Shown: piece after piece, positions 33,309 through 41,936 of the stretch
How positions within the stretch are numbered: position 1 is the stretch's first letter
Layout: every line of letters begins with the position of its first letter
From: Roseomonas marmotae
GTDB taxonomy: Bacteria > Pseudomonadota > Alphaproteobacteria > Acetobacterales > Acetobacteraceae
Length of the DNA stretch: 64,000 bases
Direction: 5' to 3'
Assembly: GCF_017654485.1 (NCBI RefSeq)
Contig: NZ_CP061091.1
Coordinates: forward strand, 1,811,501 to 1,875,500
The notes under the pieces: generated by a model
What the model saw: the letters and a program-made list of their open reading frames with translations, nothing else
The model's database searches: none
Told to the model about the DNA's origin: nothing
Program-made: the position numbers and the translations under genes

Positions 33309-34379
33309 TCAGCGCGCGGCGCCGTCCAGCCAGCCGGCCAGTTCCTCGCGGAGGATCTGGTCCAGCAAATTCGTTATCCCCGCGCTGTCGTTCAGACAGG
33401 GGATGAGGTGGAAGTGCTTGCCCCCGGCCTTCAGGAACTGCTCTCGCAGCTGGCTGCCCAGTTCCTCCAGCGTCTCCACGCAGTCGGAGAGGAAGCCTGG
33501 CGCCACCACGGCGATCCCTTCCACGCCCTGCTGGGCCAGGGCGGTCACGTATTCGTCCGTATAGGGCTCCAGCCATGGTTCGCTGCCGAAGCGGGACTGG
33601 AAGGTCATGCGGAAGTCCGGCTCGGTCAGGCCGAGTTCCCGCCGCAGGGCCGCCATGCTGCGCTCGCATTCACGCGGATAGGGGTCACCGGCCTCCACAT
33701 AGCGGCGCGGCAGGCCGTGGAAGGAGCCGATGAGCAGGTCCGGCCGCCAGCCGAGGCCGGAGAGCGAGTCGCGGATCTGCCCCGCCATGGCGCGGATATA
33801 GGCCAGGTGGTCCGGGAAGCTCGGCACGGTGCGGATCGCGGGCTGGCGGCGCATCCGCATCAGCGCGCGGAATGCGGCGTCATTGACCGTGGCCGTGGTG
33901 GTGGCGCTGTATTGCGGATAGAGCGGCACCACCAGGATGCGGTCGCAGCCACGGTCCGCCAGCGCCTGCATCCGCTCCGCGATGGAGGGGCGGCCGTAGC
34001 GCATGGCCCAGTCCACCACCACGCCCGTTTCCGCCTCGGGCCAGAGGGTGCTGAGGTTCTCCGACTGGGCGCGCGTATAGGTGCGCAGCGGCGATTCATC
34101 CTCCTCGCGATTCCAGATCTCGCGATAGGCCGCGCCGGTGCGGAAGGGGCGCCTGGTCAGGATCACGCCCTGCAGCAATGGCTGCCACCAGAGCGGGTTG
34201 CTCTCGATGACCCGGCGGTCCGAGAGGAATTCCGAGAGATAGCGGCGGATGGCCCGGTAGCCCGTGCCATCCGGCGTGCCCAGATTCACCAGCAGCACGC
34301 CGATGCGCTGCTCCTTTCGTTGCGGGGCGGACCAGTTCCTCTCCGCCGGCCGCTCGCTCTCGCGGTTCACGCGGCTCAT
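33309..34379 (-). CDS. hemH: Ferrochelatase
   Basis: A 356-residue enzyme that inserts Fe2+ into protoporphyrin IX in the last step of haem synthesis. Visible: QRIGVLLVNLGTPDGT at the N-terminus, YPQYSATTTATV (ferrochelatase signature), LLIGSFHGLPRRYVEAGDPYPREC with the metal-binding His in SFHGLP, FRMTFQSRFGSEPWLEPYT, and VAPGFLSDCVETLEEL. Start ATG 34379 overlaps the hemC stop by 4 bases (ATGA), so the two haem genes are translationally coupled. Lineages such as this usually also have a separate protoporphyrinogen oxidase, not seen here. Confidence 0.96.
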   Translation of the reverse strand: MSRVNRESERPAERNWSAPQRKEQRIGVLLVNLGTPDGTGYRAIRRYLSEFLSDRRVIESNPLWWQPLLQGVILTRRPFRTGAAYREIWNREEDESPLRTYTRAQSENLSTLWPEAETGVVVDWAMRYGRPSIAERMQALADRGCDRILVVPLYPQYSATTTATVNDAAFRALMRMRRQPAIRTVPSFPDHLAYIRAMAGQIRDSLSGLGWRPDLLIGSFHGLPRRYVEAGDPYPRECERSMAALRRELGLTEPDFRMTFQSRFGSEPWLEPYTDEYVTALAQQGVEGIAVVAPGFLSDCVETLEELGSQLREQFLKAGGKHFHLIPCLNDSAGITNLLDQILREELAGWLDGAAR

Positions 34380-35359
34380 GACAGGATGTCCCGGGGGGTG
34401 TCGGCGCGCAGGGCCGCGCCCAGTTCCGCGCCGAGCCGGCCCGCATCGGTGCGCGCCCCGCGAAGCTGGCGACGCAGCACGAAGGCGCCGTCGCCGCGCG
34501 CGACCATGCCGGTCAGCAGAAGCTCGTTGCCCGGCAGCATGCGCGCGAAGGCGCCGATCGGCGTGTGGCAAGAACCATCCAGCGCGCGCAGCACGGCACG
34601 CTCGGCCTCGGCTGCGACACGGGCGGCGGGGTCGTCCAGTTGCGCCAGCAGCGCGCGCATGCGGTGATCGCCGCTGCGCGCGGTAACGGCAAGGATGCCC
34701 TGGCCAGCCGCGGGCAGCATGACCTCCGGCTCCAGCACCATGGCGATGCGCTCCGTCAGCCCCAGCCGCTTCAATCCTGCGACGGCCAGGAGCGTGGCGA
34801 CGAAATCGCCGCTCTCCAGCCGTTGCAGCCGCGTGCGGAGATTGCCGCGCATCAACCCCATGCGCAGATCCGGCCGCGCGTGGAGAAGCTGCGCCTGACG
34901 GCGCGCGGAGGCGGTGCCGATGCGTCCGGCTTCAGGCAGGACCGGGAAGGGCAGGGCGCGCTCGGCCAGAGGGCAGCAGGGGGCGAGCACGAGGGCATCG
35001 CGCGGGTCCTCGCGCGGCAGGACGCAGGCGATGGAAATGCCGGCGGGAAGCTCGGTCTCCAGATCCTTCAGGCTATGGACGGCGAGATCGACGCGCCCAT
35101 CCAGCAGCGCCTCGTGGATTTCCTTGGCGAAGAGGCCTTTGCCCCCGAAATCGGCCAGGAGGCGGTCCTGCACCTGGTCGCCGGCGGTGGCGATGACGGT
35201 CTCGCGCAGGGGGACGTCCGGGCGCAATCCTGCCAGCGCCGCCGCCGCCATCCCCGCCTGCACCCGCGCCAGGGCGGAGCCGCGCGTGCCCAGGCGCAGC
35301 GCGGCGGGCCGCGCCGCCGGATGGCGGGGGAGGGGTGGTGGCGACAGGACGGCGGACAT
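34376..35359 (-). CDS. hemC: Hydroxymethylbilane synthase (porphobilinogen deaminase)
   Basis: A 327-residue enzyme that polymerises four porphobilinogen units. Family motifs: LRLGTRGSALARVQA, VIATAGDQVQDRLL, FGGKGLFAKEIHEALLDGRVDLAVHSLKDLETELP, and the dipyrromethane-cofactor cysteine C264 in DGSCHTPIGAFA. It is slightly longer at the N-terminus than average (proline-rich PPPLPRHPAARPAALRLG). First gene of the hemC-hemH pair. A GC hairpin at 35389-35410, the 3' end of katA, separates it from katA on the same strand. Confidence 0.96.
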   Translation of the reverse strand: MSAVLSPPPLPRHPAARPAALRLGTRGSALARVQAGMAAAALAGLRPDVPLRETVIATAGDQVQDRLLADFGGKGLFAKEIHEALLDGRVDLAVHSLKDLETELPAGISIACVLPREDPRDALVLAPCCPLAERALPFPVLPEAGRIGTASARRQAQLLHARPDLRMGLMRGNLRTRLQRLESGDFVATLLAVAGLKRLGLTERIAMVLEPEVMLPAAGQGILAVTARSGDHRMRALLAQLDDPAARVAAEAERAVLRALDGSCHTPIGAFARMLPGNELLLTGMVARGDGAFVLRRQLRGARTDAGRLGAELGAALRADTPRDILS

Positions 35360-35388
35360 CGTTGAACTTTCCCTCTGCGAGTGGTGGC

Positions 35389-35410
35389 GGGGCCGGCCTG
35401 CACCGGCCCC
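35389..35410 (-). terminator. Hairpin terminator after katA
   Basis: GGGGCCGG and CCGGCCCC form an 8-bp perfect stem with a 6-base loop, starting 10 bases after the katA stop codon. No T run follows, so termination strength is uncertain. Confidence 0.5.
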
Positions 35411-35419
35411 GTCCCGTCG

Positions 35420-36919
35420 TTATTCCGCCGCGGGCGCGACGTCGGCGGCCGTGGTGGGCGCCGAGGCCGGTGCGGTATGGATGCGCCGGATCGCGGCCTC
35501 CACGCCGGCGGCATAGGCTGGGTCAGCCCGGCGGAAGTGCTCCAGCTGCCGGTCGATGATGAAGCGCGGCACGCCCTGCATGGCACCGGCGATGTTCTCG
35601 AACAGCCGGTTCTGCTGGTCCGGCGTCATCAGCCGGAACAGGTCGCCGGGCTGGCGGTAGTCGTCGTTGCCGTCGCGGTGGCTGTAATGGTCCGCGTCAC
35701 CACTGATGCGCAGCGGCGGCTCCTTGGCGAAGGAGGCTTCCACCGGGCCGTTGAAGGAATTCGGCTCGTAATAGGCATCCGTGCCGCGCGGCGCGTCGAA
35801 GCGCATGGCGCCATCGGCGTGGTAGTGGTTCACCGGGCAGCGCGGGCGGTTCACCGGCAGCACCTCGTAATGCGTGCCGACGCGGTAGCGATGCGCGTCC
35901 GCATAGGCGAACAACCGGCCCTGCAGCACCTTGTCCGGCGAATAGCCGATGCCCGGCACGACGTTGGACGGCGAGAAGGATGCCTGCTCGATCTCCGCGA
36001 AGTAATGCTCGGGGTTCCGGTTCAGCTCCAGCACGCCCACTTCGATCAGCGGATAGTCGCCATGCGGCCAGACCTTGGTCAGGTCGAAGGGGTTGTACCA
36101 GTGCTTGTCGGCATCGGCCTCCGGCATGATCTGCACGCAGACGCGCCACTTCGGGCATTCGCCGCGCTCGATGGCTTCGTAAAGATCGCGCTGGGCGCTC
36201 TCGCGATCCCCGGCGATCACGGCATTCGCTTCCGCGTTCGTCCAGGTCCTGATGCCCTGCATGGACTTGAAGTGGAACTTCACCCAGTAGCGCTCGCCGG
36301 CATCGTTCCACAGCGAATAGGTGTGGCTGCCATAGCCGTTCATGAAGCGGTAGCCCTGTGGCAGGCCACGGTCGCTCATCAGGATCGTTACCTGATGCAG
36401 GCTCTCGGGGGAGAGCGACCAGAAGTCCCACATGGCCGTCGCGCTGCGCATATTGGTGCGCGGGTGGCGCTTCTGGGTGCGGATGAAATCAGGGAACTTC
36501 ATGGGATCGCGGATGAAGAAGACGGGCGTGTTGTTGCCCACCAGGTCCCAGTTGCCTTCTTCCGTGTAGAACTTCAGCGCGAAGCCGCGCACGTCGCGCT
36601 CGGCATCGGCCGCGCCACGCTCACCGGCCACGGTGGAGAAGCGCAGCAGCGTCTCCGTCACCTTGCCGGGCTGGAAGACCTTGGCGCGGGTATACTTGGT
36701 GATGTCGCCGGTGATGGTCAGCGTGCCATAGGCGCCGGAGCCCTTGGCATGCACCACGCGCTCGGGGATGCGCTCGCGGTTCTGGTGCGCCAGCTTCTCG
36801 ATCAGCTGGAAATCCTGCAGCAGGACCGGCCCGCGCGGCCCTGCCGTCACGCTGTTCTGGTTATCCGCGACCGGCGCGCCCGCCGTGCTGGTCAGTACCG
36901 GACGTATGGTCTCTGCCAT
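35420..36919 (-). CDS. katA: Monofunctional haem catalase
   Basis: A 499-residue small-subunit (clade 3) catalase that dismutates H2O2. Catalytic His in [12 protein letters not shown], the Asn in [11 protein letters not shown] (preceded by VGNNTPVFF), and the proximal haem Tyr in [14 protein letters not shown] are all present, as is the NADPH-type small-subunit region [16 protein letters not shown]. Start 36919 follows GAGGA at good distance; an ATG at 36940 is less likely. It is divergent from oxyR, its likely activator, with 114 bases between the starts. Confidence 0.97.
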   Translation of the reverse strand: MAETIRPVLTSTAGAPVADNQNSVTAGPRGPVLLQDFQLIEKLAHQNRERIPERVVHAKGSGAYGTLTITGDITKYTRAKVFQPGKVTETLLRFSTVAGERGAADAERDVRGFALKFYTEEGNWDLVGNNTPVFFIRDPMKFPDFIRTQKRHPRTNMRSATAMWDFWSLSPESLHQVTILMSDRGLPQGYRFMNGYGSHTYSLWNDAGERYWVKFHFKSMQGIRTWTNAEANAVIAGDRESAQRDLYEAIERGECPKWRVCVQIMPEADADKHWYNPFDLTKVWPHGDYPLIEVGVLELNRNPEHYFAEIEQASFSPSNVVPGIGYSPDKVLQGRLFAYADAHRYRVGTHYEVLPVNRPRCPVNHYHADGAMRFDAPRGTDAYYEPNSFNGPVEASFAKEPPLRISGDADHYSHRDGNDDYRQPGDLFRLMTPDQQNRLFENIAGAMQGVPRFIIDRQLEHFRRADPAYAAGVEAAIRRIHTAPASAPTTAADVAPAAE

Positions 36920-37033
36920 CGGTTCCTCATCACTCTGCATCCGCCCCGAAGGGCACAGCCGGAACTTGGCCTATTGGGCGCCTAAGGTTAAATCGATCTT
37001 TTCGGGAAGATTATTCGACCCTACCTATCAAAC
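36920..37033. promoter_or_regulatory. katA-oxyR divergent promoter region
   Basis: This 114-base AT-enriched spacer must hold both promoters. ATCGAT at 36992-36997 is a small palindrome near its middle, and CTAT-N7-CTAA is seen at 36971-36985, a partial match to the ATAG-N7-CTAT spacing of OxyR sites. The match is imperfect, so the operator is not assigned precisely. Confidence 0.45.
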
Positions 37034-37978
37034 ATGATCCCCAACAGCCTCGCGGGCCTCTCCCTTCGTGACCTGGAATATGCCGTCGCCGTCGCCGAGC
37101 TTGGCCATTTCGGCCGCGCGGCGGAGCGCTGCGGCGTCAGCCAGGCCGGATTGTCGGAGCAGGTGCGGAAACTGGAGAGCCTGCTGGGCACCGCGCTTTT
37201 CGAGCGCACCACGCGCCGTATCACCGTGACCCCGGCAGGAGAGGTGCTGCTGCGGCAGGCGAGGGAGGTGCTGGCCGGGGCGCGCCTGCTGCTGGCCATG
37301 GCCCGCAGCCGCGCCGAGCCCCTGGCCGGGCCGCTGCGCCTGGGGGTGATCGCCACGCTCGGCCCCTATTACCTGCCCGGCCTGCTCTGGGAGGTGCGGA
37401 CGCGCTACCCAAAGCTGGAGCTGCGCTTGCAGGAAGGGCAGACGGACGCGCTGACAGCCGCTCTCCGCGCCGGGGAGCTGGACCTGCTGCTGCTGGCCCT
37501 GCCGCTGCCGGCCGAGGGCCTGGTGGCGGAGCCGCTGTTCTTCGAACCCTTCCGCGTCGTCCTGCCAGCCGACCATCCGCTGGCGCGGCAACCGGAACTC
37601 AGCCTGCAGGACCTGGCCGGGGAGGGGTTGCTGCTGCTGGAGGAGGGGCATTGCCTGCGCGACCAGGCCCTGTCCCTGTGCAGTGCCGCGCGCCCTGGGC
37701 GGGACGCCCGCTTCGCCAGCAGCCTGGAGATGCTCCGGCACATGATAGCCGCCGGGGAAGGCTATTCGCTGCTGCCGCTGCTGGCCACGCAGGAGCGGGC
37801 GGAGCTGGACGGGCTGGTGCGGGTGCGTGACCTCTCCCATGCCGAGGATGTCGGGCGCCGCATCGGCCTGGCCTGGCGCCGTACCGATGCGCGGGCGCCG
37901 GCCTTCCGGGAGCTGGCGGAGTTCCTGCGCGGCGCCACGCCTCCGGGAACACGTGCCGTCACGGCCGATCCCGCCTAG
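37034..37978 (+). CDS. oxyR: Hydrogen peroxide-responsive LysR regulator OxyR
   Basis: A 314-residue LysR-family activator. The DNA-binding domain covers residues about 10-70 (LRDLEYAVAVAELGHFGRAAERCGVSQAGLSEQVRKLE). The peroxide-sensing pair is visible as Cys207 and Cys216 in GHCLRDQALSLC, with the same nine-residue spacing as E. coli Cys199/Cys208, the redox switch. Position divergent to katA fits direct control of the catalase; OxyR often autorepresses. The start at 37034 begins MIPNSLAGLSLRDLEY. Confidence 0.96.
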   Translation: MIPNSLAGLSLRDLEYAVAVAELGHFGRAAERCGVSQAGLSEQVRKLESLLGTALFERTTRRITVTPAGEVLLRQAREVLAGARLLLAMARSRAEPLAGPLRLGVIATLGPYYLPGLLWEVRTRYPKLELRLQEGQTDALTAALRAGELDLLLLALPLPAEGLVAEPLFFEPFRVVLPADHPLARQPELSLQDLAGEGLLLLEEGHCLRDQALSLCSAARPGRDARFASSLEMLRHMIAAGEGYSLLPLLATQERAELDGLVRVRDLSHAEDVGRRIGLAWRRTDARAPAFRELAEFLRGATPPGTRAVTADPA

Positions 37979-38013
37979 GATGGCGCGCCCGGAGGCTTGA
38001 AGCGGAGAGGATA

Positions 38014-38940
38014 TTGGGCACCACCCGGGCCACGAAGCCGGCGCAGATACCGCTCTTCCCCAGCGGCATTCCCGCCTATGACCTCTACGGCGAGGCGCAG
38101 GCGCGTGCCCGACTGGACCCGGTGCATCTGGAAGCGCTCTTCACGCGCAGCCAGCGGCATGACTGGACTATCCGCCCGCACCGCCACCGCACCCTGCACC
38201 AGGTCTTCTGGGTCCAGCAGGGCAGCGGCCAGATGCAGGTGGAGCGGCGGGAATTCTCTTTCGAGGCGCCTTTCCTGCTGCTGATGCCGGCCGGCACGGT
38301 GCATGGCTTCCGCTACGCCTCACCCAGCAGCGGCTATGTGCTGACGTTGACCGATGCCTTCCTGGACAGCTGCCGGAAGCTGACGCAGGAGGCCTGGCAT
38401 CCGCGCGATGGCCTGGAACTCAGCCTTCGGCGGCGGGAGCCGCTGTGCAAGGCGCTGGATATGGTCTTCACGCAGTTGGAGCGGGAATTCCGCTGGAGCG
38501 GCGCGGGCCGCAACACGGCCATCACCGGCCATGTCCTGCTCATCCTCTCGCTGCTCCAGCGCGGCGCGGCGGCCGAGGCTTCCGCCCGCCGTCCGCATTC
38601 CCCGCAGGCGGAGCTGGTGGCCCGCTTCCGCCGGCATCTGGAGGATCGCTTCACCGAGCATGGCAGCCTGCGGATGCATTGCCAGCATCTGGGCGTCGCG
38701 CCCAGCACCCTGGCGCGGGCCTGCCGTGCCGTGACCGGCAGCTCGCCCCTGGAGCTGGCGCATGAACGGCTGATGCTGGAGGCGCGGCGGATGCTCAGCT
38801 ACAGCTCGATGAGCATCTCCCAGGTTGCCTATGCCCTGGGCTTCGAGCCCGCCTATTTCTCCCGCTTCTTCACGAAGCGGGAGGGCGTCTCCCCCATCGC
38901 CTTCCGCCGCGCCATGCATGGGGAGGAGGGGGAGCCATGA
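38014..38940 (+). CDS. pobR: AraC-family regulator, PobR-like (4-hydroxybenzoate)
   Basis: A 308-residue regulator. The N-terminal cupin-like sensor domain has IPAYDLYGE and HDWTIRPHRHRTLHQVFWVQQGSGQMQVE, matching PobR activators of pobA (IPVFKLYGE, HDWEIRPHRH). The C-terminal AraC DNA-binding domain covers about residues 205-300 (LGVAPSTLARACRAVTGSSPLELAHERLMLEARRML, ISQVAYALGFEPAYFSRFFTKREGVSP). TTG 38014 is used as start because GGAGAGG lies just upstream and no ATG is near. It sits 35 bases from the convergent TRAP genes, with pobA 3 kb away, consistent with control of pobA by 4-hydroxybenzoate. Confidence 0.85.
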   Translation: MGTTRATKPAQIPLFPSGIPAYDLYGEAQARARLDPVHLEALFTRSQRHDWTIRPHRHRTLHQVFWVQQGSGQMQVERREFSFEAPFLLLMPAGTVHGFRYASPSSGYVLTLTDAFLDSCRKLTQEAWHPRDGLELSLRRREPLCKALDMVFTQLEREFRWSGAGRNTAITGHVLLILSLLQRGAAAEASARRPHSPQAELVARFRRHLEDRFTEHGSLRMHCQHLGVAPSTLARACRAVTGSSPLELAHERLMLEARRMLSYSSMSISQVAYALGFEPAYFSRFFTKREGVSPIAFRRAMHGEEGEP

Positions 38941-38976
38941 ACGGGATTTTTGCCGCCGGGTTGATGCGCCTCAGCC

Positions 38977-40299
38977 TTAGCTCAACAGCCGCACCAGCCA
39001 GAGACTGATGCCGGGGAAGGCCATGCACAGGGCCAGCCGCACCAGATCCGTCGCCAGGAAGGGCATGACTCCGCGATAGGTGCGGGCGATGGGCGTATCG
39101 GGCGCGAGGGAGGAGACCACGAAGACATTCAGCCCGATCGGCGGCGCCGTCAGGCCGATGCCGACGACGATCAGCACGAGGATGCCGAACCAGATCGCCG
39201 TCTCCGTGCTGTCCAGCCCGAAATCCAGCGCCGTGACAACGGGGAAGAAGACCGGCAGGGTCAGCAGGATCATCGCCAGCTCATCCATCACCGCACCCAG
39301 GGCGATATAGGCCAGCAGCATCGCCGCCAGCACGCCGTAGGGCGGGAAGCCCTGGTCGGTGATCCACATCGCCAGCAGGTCCGGCGCCTGGGACAGGGCG
39401 AGGAAGGCATTGAAGACCTCGGCCCCCAGCAGGATGACGAAGATCATCGCGCTGGTCTCGGCGCTGGCGCGGATGCTCTCGCCGATGGCGCGCAGGTTCA
39501 GCGTGCCGCGCGCGAGGCCGACGGCGAGGGTGGCGATGACACCCACGGCGGCGCTTTCCGTGGGCGTGAAGACGCCGCCATAGATGCCGCCGATCACCAC
39601 CACCGCGATCAGCAGCACCGGCAGGACGGAGATCAGCGCCGCCCGCCGATCGGCCGCCGGGGCCGGCGGATGCAGCGGTGCCAGGGCGGGCCACAGCCGC
39701 GTGGTGACCGCCACCGCCAGCAGATAGAGTCCGACCGCGATCAGCCCCGGCAGCAAGGCCGCCATGAAGAGCTTCGCGATATTCTGCTCCGTGCTGATGC
39801 CATAGACGACGAGGATGACGCTGGGCGGGATCAGCACGCCCAGCGTGCCGCCCACGGCGATGGCCCCGGTGGCGAAGCCGGGCTCGTAGCCGAAGCGCCG
39901 CAGCTCCGGCAGGGCGGCGCGGCCCATGGTGGCGGTGGTGGCGACCGAGGAACCGCAGACTGCGCCGAAGGCCGCGCAGGCGCCGATCACCGCCATGGCC
40001 AGTCCGCCGCGCCGCTGCCCCACCACCGCATTGGCGGCGGCGAAGAGGTCGCGCGCCAGCCCGCCGCGCTCCGCCAGGCTGCCCATGAGGATGAAGAGCG
40101 GAATGACGGAGAGCGTGTAATTGGCGAAGAGATGCCAGGGCGTGGTCTTGAGGTAGTTCAGCAGCGGCGACAGGCCGACGATGGAGTAATAGCCGCCCGC
40201 GCCCGTCAGCAGCATGGCGATGCCGATCGGCGCCCGCAGCGCGATCAGCCCAAGCATGATGAGGAAGCCGGTGCCGGCGAGGAGGAACTCCGGCGCCAT
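38977..40299 (-). CDS. TRAP transporter large permease subunit (DctM)
   Basis: A 440-residue protein with about 12 transmembrane helices, the DctM fold: FLIMLGLIALRAPIGIAMLLTGAGGYY, VIPLFILMGSLAERGGLARDLF, GACAAFGAVCGSSVATTATMGRAALPEL, GTLGVLIPPSVILVVYGI and a C-terminal TAPPIGLNVFVVSSLAPDTPI. It is the Na+-coupled permease of a TRAP transporter. ATG 40299 overlaps the dctQ-type stop (TGATG). Last gene of the dctP-dctQ-dctM unit. Confidence 0.95.
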   Translation of the reverse strand: MAPEFLLAGTGFLIMLGLIALRAPIGIAMLLTGAGGYYSIVGLSPLLNYLKTTPWHLFANYTLSVIPLFILMGSLAERGGLARDLFAAANAVVGQRRGGLAMAVIGACAAFGAVCGSSVATTATMGRAALPELRRFGYEPGFATGAIAVGGTLGVLIPPSVILVVYGISTEQNIAKLFMAALLPGLIAVGLYLLAVAVTTRLWPALAPLHPPAPAADRRAALISVLPVLLIAVVVIGGIYGGVFTPTESAAVGVIATLAVGLARGTLNLRAIGESIRASAETSAMIFVILLGAEVFNAFLALSQAPDLLAMWITDQGFPPYGVLAAMLLAYIALGAVMDELAMILLTLPVFFPVVTALDFGLDSTETAIWFGILVLIVVGIGLTAPPIGLNVFVVSSLAPDTPIARTYRGVMPFLATDLVRLALCMAFPGISLWLVRLLS

Positions 40300-40832
40300 C
40301 AGCCCTGGCCCCGCCAGAGCCAGCCCACCCAGCGCAGCGCCACCAGCGCCGTGGCACCCAGGCAGGCGGCGCCGATGCCGATGGCCCACCAGGTGGAAAG
40401 GCCCAGCACCATGGTGGTGGTGCCGGAGCGCAGGGTCTCCAGCGCGCCCTGCGCCATGCGCTCGGCCAGTACCAGCAGCACCACGGCCCAGATGAGTGTC
40501 CAGAAGCCGTCGATGGCGCGGTTGACGCGCCGGGGCAGCCAGGTTGTGGCGGTATCGACCAGGATGTTGGAGCGCGCCAGCGTGCCATAGGCCAGGAAGC
40601 CGAAGGCGCCGAGGCCGGAGCCGATGGAGATCAGCTCGAAATCTCCTGGAATCGACTGGCTCGTCAGCCAGCGCCGGAGCACGCTGGCCGTGCTGAGCCC
40701 GGCGGCCAGCAGCAGGATGACGCCGCCGGCCATCGCCAGCGCGGTGGCCAGGTGGACCACCGCGCCACGCGGCACCGGCTGGCCGGATGGAAGCGCGGAC
40801 CCGGGAGGTTCCGGATGCGGCGCCGCCGTCAC
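40299..40832 (-). CDS. TRAP transporter small permease subunit (DctQ)
   Basis: A 177-residue membrane protein with four hydrophobic segments. Characteristic QxxFExxxIxxGxxxxFLxxxxLxRxxILVD-like stretch: FELISIGSGLGAFGFLAYGTLARSNILVD, then RRVNRAIDGFWTLIWAVVLLVLAER. Start 40832 overlaps the upstream dctP-type stop by 4 bases (ATGA), and its own stop overlaps dctM. The small subunit bridges the binding protein and permease. Confidence 0.9.
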   Translation of the reverse strand: MTAAPHPEPPGSALPSGQPVPRGAVVHLATALAMAGGVILLLAAGLSTASVLRRWLTSQSIPGDFELISIGSGLGAFGFLAYGTLARSNILVDTATTWLPRRVNRAIDGFWTLIWAVVLLVLAERMAQGALETLRSGTTTMVLGLSTWWAIGIGAACLGATALVALRWVGWLWRGQG

Positions 40833-41881
40833 CCGAGCGCCGCGGCGTGCTTGGCGATGAGGGCGCGGGCCGAGGCCAACAGCGCCGCGCCGTCGATGCC
40901 ACGCGCGTCCATGCCCTTGATCCAGGAATCGGTGACGGGCTGCGTGGCCTCCATCCAGCGCTTCTTCTCCGCCTCGCTGATGGTGCCGATCTGATTGCCG
41001 CGCTTGCGGGCCATCTCCTCCACGCTGCGCGCCTGCTCGTCATAGGGCAGTGCGGCGGCGGCGGCGGCCTCGATGCCGCTGTTCCGGTCGATCACCTGAC
41101 GCAGCTCGGCGGGCAGGGATTCATATCTGGCCCGGTTCATCGCCAGGATGTTGGTGGCGCTGTAGAAGGTGGGGCTGCCGGGGATGGCGGTGTGATAGCG
41201 CACCAGCTCCTGCAGCTTGATGCTCGGCACCACTTCCCAGGGCACCACGGCACCATCCAGCACGCGTTGGCTCAACGCCTCCGGCACCTGCGGCACGGGC
41301 ATGCCGATGGGGGAGGCACCCAGCGCCGTCAGCGCCTCGCCGGCCATGCGGGTCGGGAAGCGCAGCTTCAACCCGCGCAGATCCTCCATGGTCGCCACGG
41401 GGCGGTTGGCATGGATCAACCCGCCGTCATGCGCCCAGACGGCGATGGGACGCACCTCGCGCAGCTCCTCGGCCAGATGCGCCTCGGCGAATTCCTGGGC
41501 GGCGCGGGCATTCACCGCCGCGCGGGAATCAGCCACGAAAGGCAGCTCGAAGGCTTCCAGGCGGGGGAAGCGGTTGGGCGTATAGCCGGGCAGGGTCCAG
41601 ATCAGGTCCGCCACGCCATCCCGCGCCTGGTCGTAGAGCTGCGGCGGCGCGCCGCCGAGCTGCATGGAGGGGAAGATCTGCACGCGGATGCGGTTGTCCG
41701 AATCCTTCTCCACCTTCCGCGCCCAGGGCGTCAGGAAATGGCGCGGCACATTCGCCATCGGCGGCAGGAAGTGGTGCAGCCGCAGGGTCACCTCCTGCGC
41801 GCGCGCCGTTGATGGGCGCAGCAGGGCTGGCGCGGCCAGCAGGCCGGGGCTGGCCTGGAGCAGGCGACGTCGTGCGATCAT
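40829..41881 (-). CDS. TRAP transporter substrate-binding protein (DctP)
   Basis: A 350-residue periplasmic protein. Twin-arginine-type signal RRRLLQASPGLLAAPALLRPSTARAQ, then VTLRLHHFLPPMANVPRHFLTPWARKVEKDSDNRIRVQIFPSMQLGGAPPQLYDQARDG, the standard DctP opening. The carboxylate-binding Arg lies in the GLKLRFPTRMAGEAL segment. Position directly after pobA (56-base gap, same strand) and a PobR-like regulator at the other side suggest that the ligand is 4-hydroxybenzoate or a related aromatic acid; family membership alone does not define it. Confidence 0.92.
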   Translation of the reverse strand: MIARRRLLQASPGLLAAPALLRPSTARAQEVTLRLHHFLPPMANVPRHFLTPWARKVEKDSDNRIRVQIFPSMQLGGAPPQLYDQARDGVADLIWTLPGYTPNRFPRLEAFELPFVADSRAAVNARAAQEFAEAHLAEELREVRPIAVWAHDGGLIHANRPVATMEDLRGLKLRFPTRMAGEALTALGASPIGMPVPQVPEALSQRVLDGAVVPWEVVPSIKLQELVRYHTAIPGSPTFYSATNILAMNRARYESLPAELRQVIDRNSGIEAAAAAALPYDEQARSVEEMARKRGNQIGTISEAEKKRWMEATQPVTDSWIKGMDARGIDGAALLASARALIAKHAAALG

Positions 41882-41936
41882 GGACCTTCTCTCCCTGTGT
41901 TCGTATCGTCGCCGGGCCGGGCGGAAGCGCGGCTCC